A stretch of DNA of 64,000 nucleotides from Azospirillum sp. TSH64 (GTDB taxonomy: Bacteria > Pseudomonadota > Alphaproteobacteria > Azospirillales > Azospirillaceae): the NCBI RefSeq assembly GCF_003116035.1, contig NZ_LGQW01000015.1, positions 330,763 through 394,762 of the forward strand, given 5' to 3'. Under the pieces are notes generated by a model. That model saw only the letters and a list, made by a program, of their open reading frames with translations, had not been told where the DNA came from and searched no databases. Of the stretch, positions 25,694 to 34,895 are shown piece after piece. The position numbers were made by a program, and so were the translations under genes. Each line of letters opens with the position of its first letter. Position 1 is the stretch's first letter.

Positions 25694-27259
25694 ATGGTCG
25701 ATGTGACGAGGCGCCAGCTTCTGGCCGCCGGGGCGGCATTCGGTGTCGCCGGCACCGGCTTCTCCCTGCCGGTTCTCGCCCAGTCCGAGAAGGGAGCGGG
25801 CCGCAAAAGCATCACGCTGGCGCTGCCGCGCGACGTGCAGCCGCCCTTCGACCCGCTGAACCGGCTGAGCTATCCGGAGGGCAACATCCTGCGCTCCGTC
25901 CTGCAGGGGCTGATCGCCTTCAAGCCCGGCAGCTTCGAGTGGGAACTGTCGGCGGCCAAGCGCATCGAGCAGGTGTCCGACACCGTCATCGAGTTCGAGC
26001 TGAAACCCGGCCTCAAATTCCACGACGGCTTCGGCGAACTGACCGCCGACGACGTGAAGTTCTCGTTCGAGCGGGCGATCAAGCCCGGTCCCGACGGCAA
26101 GCTTCCGCTGCACGGCAAGGATCTGGCGGCGCTGGAGGAGGTCGAGGTCACCGGCACCTACACCGGCCGGATCAAGCTGAAGACCCCTGCCCCGGCGCTG
26201 TGGCAGGTGGTGCTGCCCGACAATTCCGGCCTGATCGTCTCGCGCAAGGCGTTCGAGGCCGGGGCCTACCGTGCCGACCAGCCGACGAAGGTCATCGGCA
26301 CCGGCCCCTACCGGCTGGCCGAATGGCGTCCCAACGAGCGCGTGGTCCTGCGCGCCAACCCGGACTTCCAGGGGCCGAAGCCCGGCTTCGAGGAGATCGT
26401 TCTGCGCCCGGTGCGCGATCCGAAGACCGCCGAGCTGGCCTTCCGCGCCGACGAGCTGCAATTCACCGCCATCGAGCCGGCGAACGCCGCCGACGTGGCC
26501 AAGATACCGGGCACCAAGATCCTCAAGCAGGATTCGATCAACTTCGTGTGGATCGGCATCAATGTCGAGAAGGCGCCCTTCACCGACCTGCGCGTCCGTC
26601 AGGCGATCCGGCTTGCCATCGACGTCGATCAGGTGATCGAGGGCGCCTACAACGGCGCGGTCGGCCGGGCCTATGCCCCGGTGGCGCCGGGGCTGCTCGG
26701 CTATTGGAAGGATGCGCCGCGCCGCGCCCGCGATGTCGCCGCCGCGAAGAAACTGCTGGCCGAGGCCGGCGTCTCCGGCCTGCGCACCCGGCTGACGCTG
26801 CTCAACAAGCCGGCCTACCAGAATGCCGGCATCATCATCCAGGCCCAGCTTGCCGAGGCCGGGATCACGCTGGACCTCGACGTGCAGGAGGGCGGCAGCT
26901 ACTGGTCGGCCGGCAATGGCGAGGCCGGCAAAAATCTGGAGCTGTCGCTCCAGCGTTTCGGCGGCAAGGCCGACCCGTCCTTCCAGCTGCAATGGTTCAC
27001 CGCAGCCCAGATCGGCAGCTGGAACTGGCAGCGCTGGAACAATCCGCAATACGACGCGCTGTTCGCCAAGGCCGGCGCCATCACCGACGCGGCCGAGCGC
27101 GCCCGGCTCTACATCGAGGCGCAGAAACTGATCGACGAGTCCGCCGCCTTCATCTGGCTGACCCACGAGGTCAACGTCTATGCCCTGAAGGACTGGCTGG
27201 TGCCGGGCATCCTGCCCAACGGCGACGACCAGCTGTTCAACCGCTTCGGCGCGGCCTGA
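25694..27259 (+). CDS. ABC transporter family 5 substrate-binding protein
   Basis: This 521-residue dipeptide/nickel-type solute-binding protein has a Tat-like leader (TRRQLLAAGAAFGVAGTGFS). Typical SBP_bac_5 features are LKPGLKFHDG, LTADDVKFSFERA, GTGPYRLAEW and the late NNPQYDALF and LIDESAAFIWLTHE segments. It delivers a peptide or opine-like ligand to the permeases encoded downstream, the first of which begins 2 nt after its stop codon. The ligand is unknown; the neighbouring lyase-like and cyclodeaminase-like genes hint at an amino-acid derivative. Confidence 0.9.
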   Translation: MVDVTRRQLLAAGAAFGVAGTGFSLPVLAQSEKGAGRKSITLALPRDVQPPFDPLNRLSYPEGNILRSVLQGLIAFKPGSFEWELSAAKRIEQVSDTVIEFELKPGLKFHDGFGELTADDVKFSFERAIKPGPDGKLPLHGKDLAALEEVEVTGTYTGRIKLKTPAPALWQVVLPDNSGLIVSRKAFEAGAYRADQPTKVIGTGPYRLAEWRPNERVVLRANPDFQGPKPGFEEIVLRPVRDPKTAELAFRADELQFTAIEPANAADVAKIPGTKILKQDSINFVWIGINVEKAPFTDLRVRQAIRLAIDVDQVIEGAYNGAVGRAYAPVAPGLLGYWKDAPRRARDVAAAKKLLAEAGVSGLRTRLTLLNKPAYQNAGIIIQAQLAEAGITLDLDVQEGGSYWSAGNGEAGKNLELSLQRFGGKADPSFQLQWFTAAQIGSWNWQRWNNPQYDALFAKAGAITDAAERARLYIEAQKLIDESAAFIWLTHEVNVYALKDWLVPGILPNGDDQLFNRFGAA

Positions 27260-27261
27260 CC

Positions 27262-28233
27262 GTGGCGGGAGCCCTGCCGGTCCTCCTGCGGCATGCCGGG
27301 CAGCGCCTCGCCTCCACCCTGCTGGTGCTGGCGGGGGCGGTCGCCCTGCTGTTCGTGCTGACCCTGTTCATCTCCGGCAACCCGGCGCAGGTGCTGCTCG
27401 GCCCCCGCGCCACGCCGGAGGCGGTGCAGGCCTTCGCCCAGGCGATGGGGCTCGACCGTCCGGTGCACGAGCGCTTCGCCCTGTTCGTCTGGAACGTGCT
27501 GCACGGCGATCTCGGCACCGACGTGGTGTCGGGGCGCCCGGTGGCGGCGCTGGTGGTGGAGGTGCTGCCCTATACCGTCACCCTGACGCTGTCGGCCATC
27601 GCCATCGCCGTGCTGTTCGGCGTGCCGCTCGGCTGCTACGCAGCGACGCATCCGGGCAGCGTCCTGGACCGGGCGGCGGCGGCGGTCAGCATCGGCTTCA
27701 TCGCCATCCCGAACTTCGTGGTGGCGATCCTGCTGCTGCTGGTCTTCTCCATCTGGCTGGACTGGTTCCCGGTGCTGGGCGTCAGCCGGTCGGGGGACAT
27801 CGGCGACCAGCTGGCGCGGCTGGCCCTGCCGGCGGTGTCGCTGGCGCTCGGCTGGATCGGCTACATCGCCCGGCTGCTGCGCGCCTCGCTGCTGGAGGTG
27901 TTGGGCGAGCCGCACATCCGCACGCTGCGTGCCTATGGCGTGCCGGACCGGACGATCGTCTACAAATACGCCCTGAAGCCGGCGGCCACCCCGACGGTGG
28001 CGATCCTCGGGCTGGGCGTCGGCCGGCTGCTCGGCGGCGCCATCTTCGCCGAGATCGTTTTCGCCCGGCCCGGCATCGGCACGCTGGTCTACGACGCGAT
28101 CTCCTCGCGCAACTACCCGGTGGTGCAGGCCTGCGTGCTGGTGGTGGTGGCGCTGTTCACCCTGACCAATCTGGCCGTCGATCTCAGCTATGCCTGGCTC
28201 GACCCGCGCATCCGCCGGGCGGGAGACCGCTGA
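27262..28233 (+). CDS. Dipeptide-type ABC transporter permease (DppB-like)
   Basis: This 323-residue inner-membrane permease begins with a GTG two nt after the binding-protein stop. Its first membrane segment is LASTLLVLAGAVALLFVLTLF, and the periplasmic segment MGLDRPVHERFALFVWNVLHGDLGTD is diagnostic for DppB-type proteins. The coupling motif is EVLGEPHIRTLRAYGVPDRTIVYKYALKPA. It overlaps the next permease by 1 bp (TGATG). Confidence 0.92.
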   Translation: MAGALPVLLRHAGQRLASTLLVLAGAVALLFVLTLFISGNPAQVLLGPRATPEAVQAFAQAMGLDRPVHERFALFVWNVLHGDLGTDVVSGRPVAALVVEVLPYTVTLTLSAIAIAVLFGVPLGCYAATHPGSVLDRAAAAVSIGFIAIPNFVVAILLLLVFSIWLDWFPVLGVSRSGDIGDQLARLALPAVSLALGWIGYIARLLRASLLEVLGEPHIRTLRAYGVPDRTIVYKYALKPAATPTVAILGLGVGRLLGGAIFAEIVFARPGIGTLVYDAISSRNYPVVQACVLVVVALFTLTNLAVDLSYAWLDPRIRRAGDR

Positions 28234-29069
28234 TGCACGCCGTCCTGAACCGCATCTGGCGGGAGCCGGGCGGACGCGCGGGGCTGCTGCTGGTCGCGGC
28301 GGTGCTGCTGCTCGGGCTGGCCGGGCCGTCGCTGGTTCCCCATGATCCCAACAGGCTCGACATCCTGGCCCGCTTCGGCGGGCCGTCGGCGGCGCATTGG
28401 CTCGGCACCGACCATCTCGGCCGCGACCTGCTGAGCCGGATCGCCGACGGTGGGCGGGTGGCGCTGCTGGTGGCGCTCTCGACCATCGCCGTGGCGCTCG
28501 CCGCCGGCACCCTGCTCGGCATCGCCGCCGCCTACGCGCCGCCGCGGGCTGAGCGGTCGATCCTCGCCGCCTTCGACATCGTCAGCGCCTTTCCCATCGT
28601 CGTCTTCGCGCTGGCGGTGGTGGCGCTGATGGGGCCGGGGCTGGACAAGGTGATCCTGATCGTCGCCGTGACGCTGGTCCCGCATTTCGGCCGGGTGGCG
28701 CGGGCGCAGACGCTGAGCCTGCGCAACAGCCCCTTCCTGGAGGCCGAGCGCGTGCTGGGCGCCTCGCCGCTGCGCATCGCCCTGCATCATCTGGTGCCCA
28801 ACATCCTGGGGCCGCTGGTGGTGCTGGCCAGCATGGACGTGCCCGTCGTCATCACCATCGAGGCGGGCCTGAGCTTCCTCGGCGTCGGGGTGCCGCCGCC
28901 GCGCGCAAGCTGGGGAACGCTGCTGCATGACGGCTACATCACCCTGTCGCAATCGCCCTGGCCGGTGATCGCCGCCGGTGCGGTGCTGACGCTGGCGACG
29001 CTGGGCTTCACCCTGTTCGGCGAAGCGCTGCGCGATGCCATAGATCCGAAGCTGAGGACGGAACCGTGA
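28233..29069 (+). CDS. Dipeptide-type ABC transporter permease (DppC-like)
   Basis: This 278-residue permease shows the DppC hallmarks LGTDHLGRDLLSRIADGGR near the N-terminus and the coupling motif EAERVLGASPLRIALHHLVPN. The GLSFLGVGVPPPRASWGTLL loop is also typical. It pairs with the preceding permease as the channel heterodimer. Its stop codon overlaps the GTG start of the ATPase gene. Confidence 0.93.
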   Translation: MHAVLNRIWREPGGRAGLLLVAAVLLLGLAGPSLVPHDPNRLDILARFGGPSAAHWLGTDHLGRDLLSRIADGGRVALLVALSTIAVALAAGTLLGIAAAYAPPRAERSILAAFDIVSAFPIVVFALAVVALMGPGLDKVILIVAVTLVPHFGRVARAQTLSLRNSPFLEAERVLGASPLRIALHHLVPNILGPLVVLASMDVPVVITIEAGLSFLGVGVPPPRASWGTLLHDGYITLSQSPWPVIAAGAVLTLATLGFTLFGEALRDAIDPKLRTEP

Positions 29070-30052
29070 CCGCTTCCCCGCAAGAGGCGGAGCCGCTGAT
29101 CGCCATCCGCGACCTGTCGGTTTCCTTCGCGACCGGCGCCGGCCCGGCCGACGTGCTGCGCAACGTGTCGCTGGACCTCGGGCGCGGGCGCGTCGTCGGG
29201 CTGGTCGGGGAATCCGGGTCGGGCAAATCGACCCTGGCCTCGGCCATCCCGCGCCTGCTGCCGCGCAACCTGTCGCGGCTGGAGGGCAGCATCCGCTATG
29301 GCGGGCGCGACCTGCTGGCCTTGCCCGACCGCGAGCTGGCGGCACTGCGCGGCACCCGCTTCGCGATGATCTTCCAGGACCCGATGGCGGCGCTGAACCC
29401 GGTCTTCCGGATCGGCACCCAGTTGGTCGATCTGCAACGCGCCAAGCGCCCGAAGGACAGGCGCCGAGCCCTGCTGGCACGGGCGGCGGCGATGCTGGCC
29501 CGCGTCGGCATTCCCGACGCCGAACGGCGGCTGTCCGATTACCCGCACCAGTTCAGCGGCGGCATGCGCCAGCGGATCATGATCGCCGCCGCCCTGCTGG
29601 CCGAGCCCGACCTGCTGATCGCGGACGAGCCGACGACCGCGCTGGACCCCACCATCGAAGGGCAGATCGTCGCCCTGATCGAGGAGCTTCGGCAGGACTA
29701 TCGCGGCACCATCCTGCTGATCGCCCACAGCCTGGGGCTGGTGTCGCAGCTGTGCGACGACGTGGCGGTGCTCTATGCCGGAACGCTGGTGGAGAGCGGA
29801 CCGGCGGCCGCCGTGCTGGGCGACCCGCGCCACCCCTACACCCGCGCCCTGCTGGCCTGCGAGATCGGCCCCGGCGTCGCCCGGCGCGCCACGCTGGCCT
29901 CGATCCCCGGCGAGGTGCCGGACGCGACGCGCCTGCCGCAGGGTTGCGTCTTCGCCCCGCGCTGCCCGCAGGCAGCGGAGCCCTGCCGGGCTGCGGTGCC
30001 GCCGCTGCGCACGCTCGGCAGCGGCCGATCCGTCGCCTGCGCCCTGGTCTGA
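29066..30052 (+). CDS. Dipeptide-type ABC transporter ATPase (DppD-like)
   Basis: This 328-residue ATPase has Walker [11 protein letters not shown]-loop [10 protein letters not shown], signature SGGMRQR and Walker [13 protein letters not shown]. The C-terminal oligopeptide-transporter extension has the Cys motif [14 protein letters not shown] that can hold an iron-sulfur cluster in this family. The start is a GTG overlapping the preceding stop. Its own stop lies in the first copy of a 14-bp tandem duplication. Confidence 0.93.
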   Translation: MTASPQEAEPLIAIRDLSVSFATGAGPADVLRNVSLDLGRGRVVGLVGESGSGKSTLASAIPRLLPRNLSRLEGSIRYGGRDLLALPDRELAALRGTRFAMIFQDPMAALNPVFRIGTQLVDLQRAKRPKDRRRALLARAAAMLARVGIPDAERRLSDYPHQFSGGMRQRIMIAAALLAEPDLLIADEPTTALDPTIEGQIVALIEELRQDYRGTILLIAHSLGLVSQLCDDVAVLYAGTLVESGPAAAVLGDPRHPYTRALLACEIGPGVARRATLASIPGEVPDATRLPQGCVFAPRCPQAAEPCRAAVPPLRTLGSGRSVACALV

Positions 30053-30074
30053 GGAAATTGGTCTGAGGAAATTG
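30047..30074 (+). repeat. 14-bp tandem duplication spanning a stop codon and ribosome site
   Basis: GTCTGAGGAAATTG occurs twice in tandem (30047-30060 and 30061-30074). The first copy holds the stop of the first ATPase gene; the second supplies GAGGA ahead of the GTG start of the second ATPase gene. It looks like a recent slippage event that restored spacing between the two genes. Confidence 0.85.
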
Positions 30075-30077
30075 GCC

Positions 30078-31046
30078 GTGAGTCATCCCCTGCTGTCGCT
30101 CGCCCTGCTGTCTCTCGATGGACTGTCGCTGAATTACGGCACCGTCCCGGCGGTGCGCGCGGTGTCGTTCGACCTCCATCCCGGCGAGACCCTGAGCGTG
30201 GTGGGGGAGAGCGGGTCCGGCAAATCCTCGCTGATCCGCACCGCGCTGGGGCTGGTGCCGCCGACGGCGGGAACGGTGCGTTTCGACGGGCGCGGCCTCG
30301 GGGATCTGCGCGGGCGCGAGGCGAAGGCGTTCCGCCGCGACGCCCAGATGATCTTCCAGGATCCGGCCGCCGCCCTGTCGCCGCGCATGACCGTCCGCAG
30401 CCTGCTGGCCGAACCGCTGCGCATCCATGGCGTGGCGGAGTGGGATGCCTGGCCGGGCGTGCTCGACCTGCTGCGCCGGGTCGGGCTGCCGGAGTCGGTG
30501 CTGGACAAGCATCCGCACCAGATCAGCGGCGGGCAGGCGCGCCGGGTCGGCATCGCCCGCGCGCTGGTGCTGCGGCCGCGCCTGCTGGTCGCAGACGAGC
30601 CGACCGCCGGGCTCGACCTGTCGGTGCAGGGCGACATCGTCAATCTGCTGGTCGATCTCCAGCGCGATTTCGGCCTGACCATCCTGATGGTGTCGCACAA
30701 TCTCGACGTGGTGCGCGCCATGTCCGACCGGGTGCTGGTGCTCTATCTCGGCCGTGCGGTCGAGGTCGGGCCGGCGGAGCATGTGCTGGACGCCCCCGCG
30801 CATCCCTACACGCGAGCACTGCTGGCGGCGGTTCCCCGCTTCGATCCCGGCAACCGGCACCGCGCACCACCGCTGCCCGGCGAGGTGCCCAGTCCGCGCA
30901 CTCCCCCGTCCGGCTGTGCCTTCCACCCCCGCTGCCCACTGTCCGATGCGCGCTGCCGCGCCGAGGAGCCGGCGGAACATACCCTGACCGACGGGCGCCG
31001 TGTCGCCTGCCACAAACCCCTGCTCGCCTCCCTGGCGGCAGCGTGA
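30078..31046 (+). CDS. Dipeptide-type ABC transporter ATPase (DppF-like)
   Basis: This 322-residue ATPase has Walker [11 protein letters not shown]-loop FQDPAAALSP, a signature reading SGGQARR and Walker B LLVADEPTAGLD. The C-terminal extension carries the CAFHPRCPLSDARC motif. The GTG at 30078 has GAGGA 8 nt upstream within a tandem repeat. It completes the five-gene importer. Confidence 0.92.
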   Translation: MSHPLLSLALLSLDGLSLNYGTVPAVRAVSFDLHPGETLSVVGESGSGKSSLIRTALGLVPPTAGTVRFDGRGLGDLRGREAKAFRRDAQMIFQDPAAALSPRMTVRSLLAEPLRIHGVAEWDAWPGVLDLLRRVGLPESVLDKHPHQISGGQARRVGIARALVLRPRLLVADEPTAGLDLSVQGDIVNLLVDLQRDFGLTILMVSHNLDVVRAMSDRVLVLYLGRAVEVGPAEHVLDAPAHPYTRALLAAVPRFDPGNRHRAPPLPGEVPSPRTPPSGCAFHPRCPLSDARCRAEEPAEHTLTDGRRVACHKPLLASLAAA

Positions 31047-31060
31047 ACGGAGTTCCCGCG

Positions 31061-32065
31061 ATGGCGGACATCAGCATTTCCTATCTGAACGGCCCGGACG
31101 TCGACCGGCTGGCACTGACCGACGATGAGATCCTGGCGGCGGTGGAGCAGGCGCTCCACGCCCAGGGCAGCGGCCGGACGGTGATCGAACCGCGCGTCCA
31201 CCTGATTCCCGAAAGTTCGGCCAAGGGGCACTTCAACGTGCTGCGCGGCGTGGTGAAGCCGCTCGGCGTCGCCGGGGTCAAGGTGGTCGGCGACTTCGTC
31301 GACAACTACAAGCGCGGCCTGCCGTCGGAGATGGCGGTACTCAACCTGTTCGATCCCGAGACCGGAATGCCGAAGGCCTTCATCGACGCCACCGGCATCA
31401 CCGAGATGCGCACCGGCGCCGTCACCGCGCTGGGCGCCAAGCATCTGGCGCGCAAGGACAGCCGTATCCTCGGTCACATCGGCGCGCGCGGCACCGCCTA
31501 TTGGAATGTCCGGCTGCTCGACCGGCTGTTCGACTTCGATGAAATCCGCGTCCATTCGCGCCGTCCCGACAGCCGCAACGGCTTCGCCGCGCGGCTGTCG
31601 CGCGACCTCGGCAAGCCGGTGGTGGCGACGGAGGATTGGGAGAGCTGCGTGCGCGGCGCCGACATCGTGGTCGAAGCCTCGCGCCTGCCGGAACCGGCGC
31701 CGCTGCTGAAGACCGACTGGATCGCCAAGGGGGCGCTGGTCGTGCCCTACGGCACCATGAGCGCGGTCGAGCTGTCGCTGACCGACATCATGGACAAGAT
31801 GGTGGTGGACGACTGGGGCCAGTGCCGCAAGGGACTGCCCTTCGGCGCGCTCCGCGCCCATGTCGACAGCGGCCGGCTGAGCGAGGAAAACCTGCATGCC
31901 GAACTCGGCCAGATCGTCGCGGGCCTGCGGCCGGGCCGCGAGAGCGACGAGGAGACCATCCTGTTCTGGCATCGCGGCCTCAGCCTCAGCGACATCGCGC
32001 TCGGCCATGCGCTGCTGGAGAAGGCTGCCCGGCTGGGTGTCGGGCAGACTCTTCGCTTCGCATGA
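31061..32065 (+). CDS. Ornithine cyclodeaminase / mu-crystallin family protein
   Basis: This 334-residue NAD(P)-binding protein matches the ornithine cyclodeaminase/mu-crystallin family: VIEPRVHLI, AGVKVVGDFVDNYKRGLPSEMAVLNLFDPETG, ITEMRTGAVTALGAKHLARKDS and the Rossmann stretch ILGHIGARGTAYWNVRLL. Family members include cyclodeaminases, ketimine reductases and opine-related dehydrogenases, so the reaction is not certain. It follows the peptide-type importer by 14 bp, so it probably acts on the imported compound. Confidence 0.85.
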   Translation: MADISISYLNGPDVDRLALTDDEILAAVEQALHAQGSGRTVIEPRVHLIPESSAKGHFNVLRGVVKPLGVAGVKVVGDFVDNYKRGLPSEMAVLNLFDPETGMPKAFIDATGITEMRTGAVTALGAKHLARKDSRILGHIGARGTAYWNVRLLDRLFDFDEIRVHSRRPDSRNGFAARLSRDLGKPVVATEDWESCVRGADIVVEASRLPEPAPLLKTDWIAKGALVVPYGTMSAVELSLTDIMDKMVVDDWGQCRKGLPFGALRAHVDSGRLSEENLHAELGQIVAGLRPGRESDEETILFWHRGLSLSDIALGHALLEKAARLGVGQTLRFA

Positions 32066-32098
32066 TGGGTGCTTCGCGTCCTCAACCCCCTGTCGGGG

Positions 32099-33028
32099 TC
32101 AGTGGGTGAAGGGGTGGGGCGGCTGGTGGTGCGGGGTGAACAGATAGCGACGGGCCACCTCGCCGTACCCCCGGTAGACCAGACCGCCGTTCCGGGCGAT
32201 CAGCGCGCTCCGGTTCGCACGGTAATAGGCGGGGATGGCGTACCAGGGCAGGTCCGGCCGCAGATGATGGACGACATGCAGGTTGTTGTGGAGGAACAGC
32301 AGCCCGAACAGCGGCGCGCGCTCGACGATGGCGGTGCGGTGGTCGCTGTCCCCGGCGGCGCGATGCTCAGCGAAGGACCGGACCAGGGCCAGGGCGAAAC
32401 CGGGATAGGCATAGAGCAGCGCATAGGTCCACAGCGAAATCCCGCAGACCAGAATCACCCAGGCGGCGACCGCCCCCGCTGCCGCGCCATGCGTCAACCA
32501 GATGGTCCAGGCTTCGCGGTCGCCGCGCGCCAGCAGGACGGCCTCGCCGCGCAGGAAGCCGGCGATGGCGAGGGCCGGGCCGATGGTCAGGCGGCCGGCC
32601 AGCGTGTTGTCGACCCGCAGAAGGGTCCGCGCCAGCGGACCGCGCGCCGCCCAATGCGCCGGGGTGACATAGCGGGATTCCGGATCCTCGACTGGATCGG
32701 TCAGCCACTCTTCGCGATGATGGGTGGTGTGCGACTGACGGTAGCGCTCATAGGGAAGCCAGAGGCTGAGCGGGGCGAATCCCAGCGCCGCATTGATCCT
32801 CGTCGAGCGGGTCGGGTGGCCGTGGATGACCTCGTGCTGCAACGACATGTGCCAGGCGATCAGCCAGGATCCCAGCGGCAGCACCACCCACCAGGGCAGG
32901 GCATGGTCGAACCATGTCAGCACTCCCCAACCCCCATAAATGACCAGCGCCAGAATCCAGGTCGGCGCTTCCGGCAGGCAGCGCAAGCGTGCCCGTCGGC
33001 TGGAGGAGGGCACTGCCACGTCGATCAT
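32099..33028 (-). CDS. Membrane fatty acid desaturase
   Basis: This is a 309-residue integral-membrane di-iron desaturase. The three histidine boxes are HEVIHGH, HTTHH and HVVHH, the last within HNNLHVVHHLRPDLPWY. Several membrane segments are visible, such as WILALVIYGGWGVLTWF and AAAGAVAAWVILVCGISLW. The ATG at 33028 has GGTGA 5 nt upstream; an ATG at 33040 lacks such a site. It introduces a double bond or hydroxyl into a lipid chain. It is a lone leftward gene between two transporter operons. Confidence 0.85.
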   Translation of the reverse strand: MIDVAVPSSSRRARLRCLPEAPTWILALVIYGGWGVLTWFDHALPWWVVLPLGSWLIAWHMSLQHEVIHGHPTRSTRINAALGFAPLSLWLPYERYRQSHTTHHREEWLTDPVEDPESRYVTPAHWAARGPLARTLLRVDNTLAGRLTIGPALAIAGFLRGEAVLLARGDREAWTIWLTHGAAAGAVAAWVILVCGISLWTYALLYAYPGFALALVRSFAEHRAAGDSDHRTAIVERAPLFGLLFLHNNLHVVHHLRPDLPWYAIPAYYRANRSALIARNGGLVYRGYGEVARRYLFTPHHQPPHPFTH

Positions 33029-33183
33029 ATAATTCACCATATAAATTGGTTGTTCATTTTTAAACTATATCTTATAAATAGGAAATAACGCAATGGAGCG
33101 TGAGCCGGGCCATGGAGCCGCATTCATCGGCGTTGCGTGGCGTCCCGACGCTCTCGAAACGACAGATAAAAACACTATCAAGA

Positions 33184-33204
33184 TGTGAATTCTAATAATT
33201 CACA
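33184..33204. promoter_or_regulatory. Perfect 8-bp inverted repeat operator upstream of amino-acid importer
   Basis: TGTGAATT and AATTCACA flank a 5-bp spacer in an AT-rich stretch 72 bp before the binding-protein start. A 10-bp palindrome GTATGCATAC (33205-33214) adjoins it and TGTTG-N5-CAACA follows at 33222-33236. These look like sites for one or more repressors; the regulator is not in the immediate vicinity. Confidence 0.55.
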
Positions 33205-33275
33205 GTATGCATACGCTTTTGTGTTGCGAAACAACAAAGCCATCGATAACCCTTTGGGAAAAGGGAGTGCAGACC

Positions 33276-34151
33276 ATGGATGAAGTTAAGATTCAGCGGC
33301 GCAGGGCGCTCGGTGCGATCATGCTGACCGGCGCGGGGGCCGGGGCCTCGCTGGTCGCCGTCACGCCGGCGCCGGCGGCGGCGCAGCAGTCCGCGGATAC
33401 GCTCCAGCAGGTTCGCAACCGCGGCGAACTGCGGATCGGAACGCCGCCGGGCGAGCCCTGGTTCTTCAAGGACCAGCGGTCGGGAGAGTGGAAGGGGATC
33501 GGCTGGGGCGCCGGTGTCGCCCTGGCCGAGGAACTCGGCGTCAAGCCGGTCGCCGTCGAGACGACCTGGGGAACCGCGGTCGCCGGCCTCCAGGCGGGGC
33601 AGTTCGACGTGCTGTTCGCCATGGACGCGACGCCCCAGCGTGCGCTCGCCGTCGATTTCCCGGTGCAGCCGATGTTCTACTATGCGCTCGGCATCCTCGC
33701 CCGCGACGGTCTGGCGGCGAAGAGCTGGAGCGACCTCGACAAGCCCGATGTGCGCATCGGCGTCGTGCTCGGCACCTCGCCGGACCGCGAACTGACCGTC
33801 CGCCTGACCAATGCCAAGCTGGAGCGCTTCCCCAACATCGACGAGGTGGGGGCCGCTTTCGTCTCCGGACGCGTCGATGCGGTCTCGCTGTTCCATCCGG
33901 CGCTGGTCATGCTGCGCAGCCGCGTGAAGCGCGGCACCGTTCTGCTGCCCGACCCGATCCGTGCCGCCTCGACCAGCGCCGGCGTGCGCCGCGACGTGGA
34001 CAAGTCATGGCGCGACTGGGTCGGCATCGCCATCCAGTCACTCTATGAATCGGGCCGGATCCAGAAGATCTACGAGGAGTTCCTCGCCTTCCGCGGGATC
34101 GATCCCAAGGATGCTCCGGCCCTCGTGCGCGAGCAATGGTCCCGGACCTGA
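33276..34151 (+). CDS. Amino-acid ABC transporter substrate-binding protein (family 3)
   Basis: This 291-residue family 3 binding protein has a Tat-like leader (QRRRALGAIMLTGAGAGASLVA) ending near AAAQ. Mature features are RNRGELRIGTPPGEPWFFKD, GVALAEELGVKPVAV, and the QAGQFDVLFAMDATPQRA segment. The ATG at 33276 with GGGAG upstream is preferred to an ATG at 33207. It binds a polar amino acid or related acid for the permeases that follow. The closing segment DPKDAPALVREQW is usual for the family. Confidence 0.9.
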   Translation: MDEVKIQRRRALGAIMLTGAGAGASLVAVTPAPAAAQQSADTLQQVRNRGELRIGTPPGEPWFFKDQRSGEWKGIGWGAGVALAEELGVKPVAVETTWGTAVAGLQAGQFDVLFAMDATPQRALAVDFPVQPMFYYALGILARDGLAAKSWSDLDKPDVRIGVVLGTSPDRELTVRLTNAKLERFPNIDEVGAAFVSGRVDAVSLFHPALVMLRSRVKRGTVLLPDPIRAASTSAGVRRDVDKSWRDWVGIAIQSLYESGRIQKIYEEFLAFRGIDPKDAPALVREQWSRT

Positions 34152-34221
34152 CCCGGCCATCCGCCCCCGGCCGGTCCGGGGGCGGTCTCGCAGCGCAGGA
34201 ACGGGAGCGCAGGAACGCCTG

Positions 34222-34893
34222 ATGGGCTATGTCTGGGATTTCTTCGCCGTCGCCCGCAATGCCGACATCCTGCTGGCCGGTCTGGGCCAGACGCTGCTGC
34301 TGTCGGTCTGCGGCATCGCGGTGGGGGTGGCGATCGGCGGCGTGCTGGCGGCGATGCGCCTGTCGGGCCGGCGGACGCTGTCCTGGCCGGCGCTGGCCTT
34401 CACCGAATTCTACCGCAACACGCCGCCCTTGGTTCATTTCTTCTGGTTCTTCTACGGCCTGCCGATGGCGTTCGGGCTGACCCTGCCGCCCTTCGCCGCC
34501 GCCCTGGCGGCGCTGGGCGTCCAGTCCGCCGCCTTCTTCGCCGAAGTGTTCCGCGGCGGCATCCTGTCGGTCGAGACCGGCCAGTGGGAGGCCGGCCGGG
34601 CGCTCGGCATGGGGCGGGTGCGGCTGATGCGCCGCATCATCCTGCCCCAGGCCGCCCGCCGGATGGCGGCACCCTTCGTCGAACGCAGCTTCGAACTGGT
34701 GAAGACCACGACGCTGGCCGCGGCGCTGGCCTTCCACGAGACGATCTACAGCGCCATGGTGATCGTGACCCAGACCTACCGCCCGCTGGAGGTCTATACG
34801 GTGGTGGCCGGACTGTTCTTCGTCGTCCTGTTCTCCGCCAGCCAGATCGCGGAGTGGCTGGAGGCCCGCGGCCGCCGGGCGGGAGCGCGGTGA
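34222..34893 (+). CDS. Polar amino-acid ABC transporter permease 1
   Basis: This 223-residue HisM/GlnP-type permease shows the family motif EFYRNTPPLVHFFWFFYGLP near the N-terminus and the coupling loop EAGRALGMGRVRLMRRIILPQAARRMAAPF. Five membrane segments are predicted by eye. Its ribosome site lies in an imperfect 14-bp tandem repeat (34192-34219, AGCGCAGGAACG twice). Confidence 0.9.
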   Translation: MGYVWDFFAVARNADILLAGLGQTLLLSVCGIAVGVAIGGVLAAMRLSGRRTLSWPALAFTEFYRNTPPLVHFFWFFYGLPMAFGLTLPPFAAALAALGVQSAAFFAEVFRGGILSVETGQWEAGRALGMGRVRLMRRIILPQAARRMAAPFVERSFELVKTTTLAAALAFHETIYSAMVIVTQTYRPLEVYTVVAGLFFVVLFSASQIAEWLEARGRRAGAR

Positions 34894-34895
34894 CG

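Noticed and set aside
32085-32099. Short hairpin ACCCC-N5-GGGGT between the cyclodeaminase and desaturase genes
   Set aside because: Five base pairs without a T-run are too weak to call a terminator.
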